A DNA stretch of 64,000 nucleotides from Marsupella aquatica (Eukaryota > Marchantiophyta): the NCBI GenBank assembly GCA_973895155.1, contig OZ316895.1, positions 14,570,001 to 14,634,000 of the forward strand, given 5' to 3'. Under the pieces are notes generated by a model. That model was not told the origin of the DNA and searched no databases. It was given only the letters and a program-made list of their open reading frames with translations. A program made the position numbers and the translations under genes. Positions 62,422-64,000 of this stretch are shown piece by piece. Numbering within the stretch: position 1 is the first letter of the stretch; each line of letters opens with the position of its first letter.

Positions 62422-63634
62422 TGAGGTGATGCGTACAGGACAGGAAATGCCTCTTGAAAAGGTTTTTTGTTTATTGGGATCTTCCTTCCCTCTCTAGTAT
62501 CGCAAACTATCATTCCAAATGGCAAACATTAAAAAATGTAACCAAAGAGAAGGAATAAAACAAACAAAAATATTTAATTTAGTGTGAATGAAAATAAAAA
62601 CACAGTTTCCAAGTAATGAGGGATCCACCAGGAAATGGGGAGGGCCTTCACCAAGCAAGAAAGGATCCAACAGGAAATGGCAAGTGCCTGTATCAATGCA
62701 CTAGGGTGAAGGAGACTTCCCTTAATTTACTAACTCATTTAAAAGTGTGAACCAATAGTAACCCTTCAGTAAAAATTTGTTTTTCTGGCAACATCACATC
62801 CATCCATAGTTTGCCCCTTTTAATCTAAATTGCCACCATCAGATCCATCTATATTTTACCCCTTTTAATCTAAATTGCGTATAATTAAGATATATAGAAT
62901 ATTTATTTCCTCAAAAAAATATTTTTTTAAACATATTTGTTTCTATCACTTGGTTGTGCTTGGACTTTATGATGCACTTGCCGTTATCTATACCTCCAAT
63001 TTCTATGTGTAGAGTACGGGTTATTGAACACCACCACAACAGACTTTACTGTCCTTGACATCTTTTTCTCATCTTGTCATTTTTCCTTCACAATAACATC
63101 TTTATCCCACCACAACCATTTTTTCTCACCCTCAACATCCTACCTTTGTCTCACCTTGGCATTTGTATCTCACCACAACATCCTACCTTTGTCTCACCTT
63201 GACATTTGTATCTCACCGCAACATCTTACCCTCGCCTCCACATCATTTCTCTTCTCTACATGTTTTTATCTTCTTTACATATTTCCTTGCTTTGACATCT
63301 CTTCCTCTCATGACATTTTTTTTCACCTTGATTTCTTTTCTTCACCTTGACATCTCTTTCTCTCATTGATATCTTTTTCACTTTGAAATAGTTTTGTCAC
63401 CTCAACATCTTTTGCGCAATGCCCAGGCATTGGGCAATGTATGCACTAAAGTTTTGTTTGGAGGGCATTAAATCTATGATACAAGGTCTGTTGAGGTGAT
63501 GCTTACAGGACAGGAATTGACTCTTGAAAAGGTTTTTGCCTATTGGGATCTTCCCTCCCTCTCTACAGTAGTAGTATGTATACAGACTTAGAGTCTTGTC
63601 TGGAGGGCATTATTAAAATCTATGATACAAGGTC
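62422..63634. repeat. Tandem duplication of about 140 bp, first copy split by an insertion
   Basis: Part A (TGAGGTGATGCGTACAGGAC and following) occurs at 62422-62496 and 63492-63564. Part B (TTTGGAGGGCATTAAATC to ATACAAGGTC) occurs at 63451-63489 and 63592-63634. In the second copy A and B are separated by only about 27 bases; in the first they are separated by the 0.94-kb element described next. The second copy thus serves as a paralogous empty site. Confidence 0.82.
62500..63439. mobile_element. Helitron-like or other non-autonomous insertion with minisatellite
   Basis: The insertion begins TCGCAAACTATC after a host A and ends TTTTGCGCAATGCCCAGG then CATTGGGCAATG before a host TATG. No target-site duplication longer than TA and no terminal inverted repeats are seen, which fits a Helitron-type mechanism. 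Its 3' part (about 63040-63420) is a minisatellite of ACATCTTT/TCTCACC-type units. The 3' terminus aligns with that of the array ending at 56011. The usual CTRR end is not present here, so the class is tentative. The element has no coding capacity beyond translations of the repeat. Confidence 0.5.
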
Positions 63635-64000
63635 CCGTCACTTTGAACAGGCTGTGGTAGTTTTATAACTGTGTAGGGCCAAAAAAAATGGCAAGGAAAG
63701 AAACCAAAGAGGAGTCACAAAGAAACTGGAAACAATCCGAGAGGATCCAGGACAAAAGGGAGGGGGAGTATCCTCCTTGATCTTCCCACCTCACAGCCAT
63801 CTGCCCCTCCCCCCCCCCCCAATGGTCCCCTCATGTCAATCATGACACTATGGTGTTTGCCACATTTGCTTAAGATTACAAACCCAAATTGAAGTCATTT
63901 TATAATGGTGTTAAGGGGGTCGTTCTTTCTTATTGTAGCCCAGACAGAGACTATTATTAGTCTGTGCCTGAATGCCTGCCCTTGGCAACAATTAACCAAT
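63635..64000. other. Terminal stretch, nothing recognised
   Basis: No gene motif. A C-rich run lies around 63807-63820. Confidence 0.6.

Noticed and set aside
63024-63369. Phe/Leu/Ser-rich open frames
   Set aside because: Translations of the T/C-rich minisatellite.

Overview
The window looks like the nuclear genome of a land plant. It carries a class III (secretory, plant-type) peroxidase gene with four GT-AG exons and an ethylene-response-factor gene of the group IX type. It also has a Ty1/copia retrotransposon with a plant-style initiator-Met tRNA primer site, and short TTTAGGG tracts. Low gene density (three convincing host genes in 64 kb), moderate AT richness and a flora of decayed repeats would fit a bryophyte or another seed-free plant with a mid-sized genome. 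Species identity is inference; the sequence alone does not settle it.

Layout. 1-4339: no recognisable gene. About 4340-7862 (+): a decayed transposase-like gene with cysteine-rich and DDE-like motifs, broken by nonsense codons, a frameshift and a minisatellite-filled intron. 11362-13925 (-): a two-exon gene for a predicted nuclear protein of about 797 residues with an atypical RING-like finger. 13926-18950: minisatellite, an exact 74-bp tandem array, and the 3' end of an old copia element with a short LTR. 18951-27808: gene-poor, with SINE-like sequence, short direct repeats and a diverged solo LTR of the copia family that is intact further right. 27809-29809 (+): a large intronless AP2/ERF transcription factor, preceded by paired TGACGTCA palindromes. 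29810-45241: gene-poor, with several tandem arrays and a tRNA-like SINE. 45242-51179 (-): an almost intact, very recently inserted copia element, landed beside an older non-LTR reverse transcriptase fragment (51592-52575, -). 52576-56011: tandem repeats grading into a long minisatellite that ends in a Helitron-like 3' terminus. 58513-61186 (+): the peroxidase gene. 62422-63634: a tandemly duplicated 140-bp segment, one copy interrupted by a second minisatellite element with a similar terminus.

The three host genes show no pathway relation to one another. The ERF resembles regulators that seed plants use in ethylene/jasmonate defence signalling, and secreted peroxidases are common outputs of such responses, but nothing here shows a regulatory link. 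The strongest signals beyond standard annotation are the repeat biology (two minisatellite elements sharing a 3' terminal motif, one with a paralogous empty site; the exact 74-bp array), the young copia element carrying two in-frame TGA codons, and the conserved activation motifs in an unusually long ERF.
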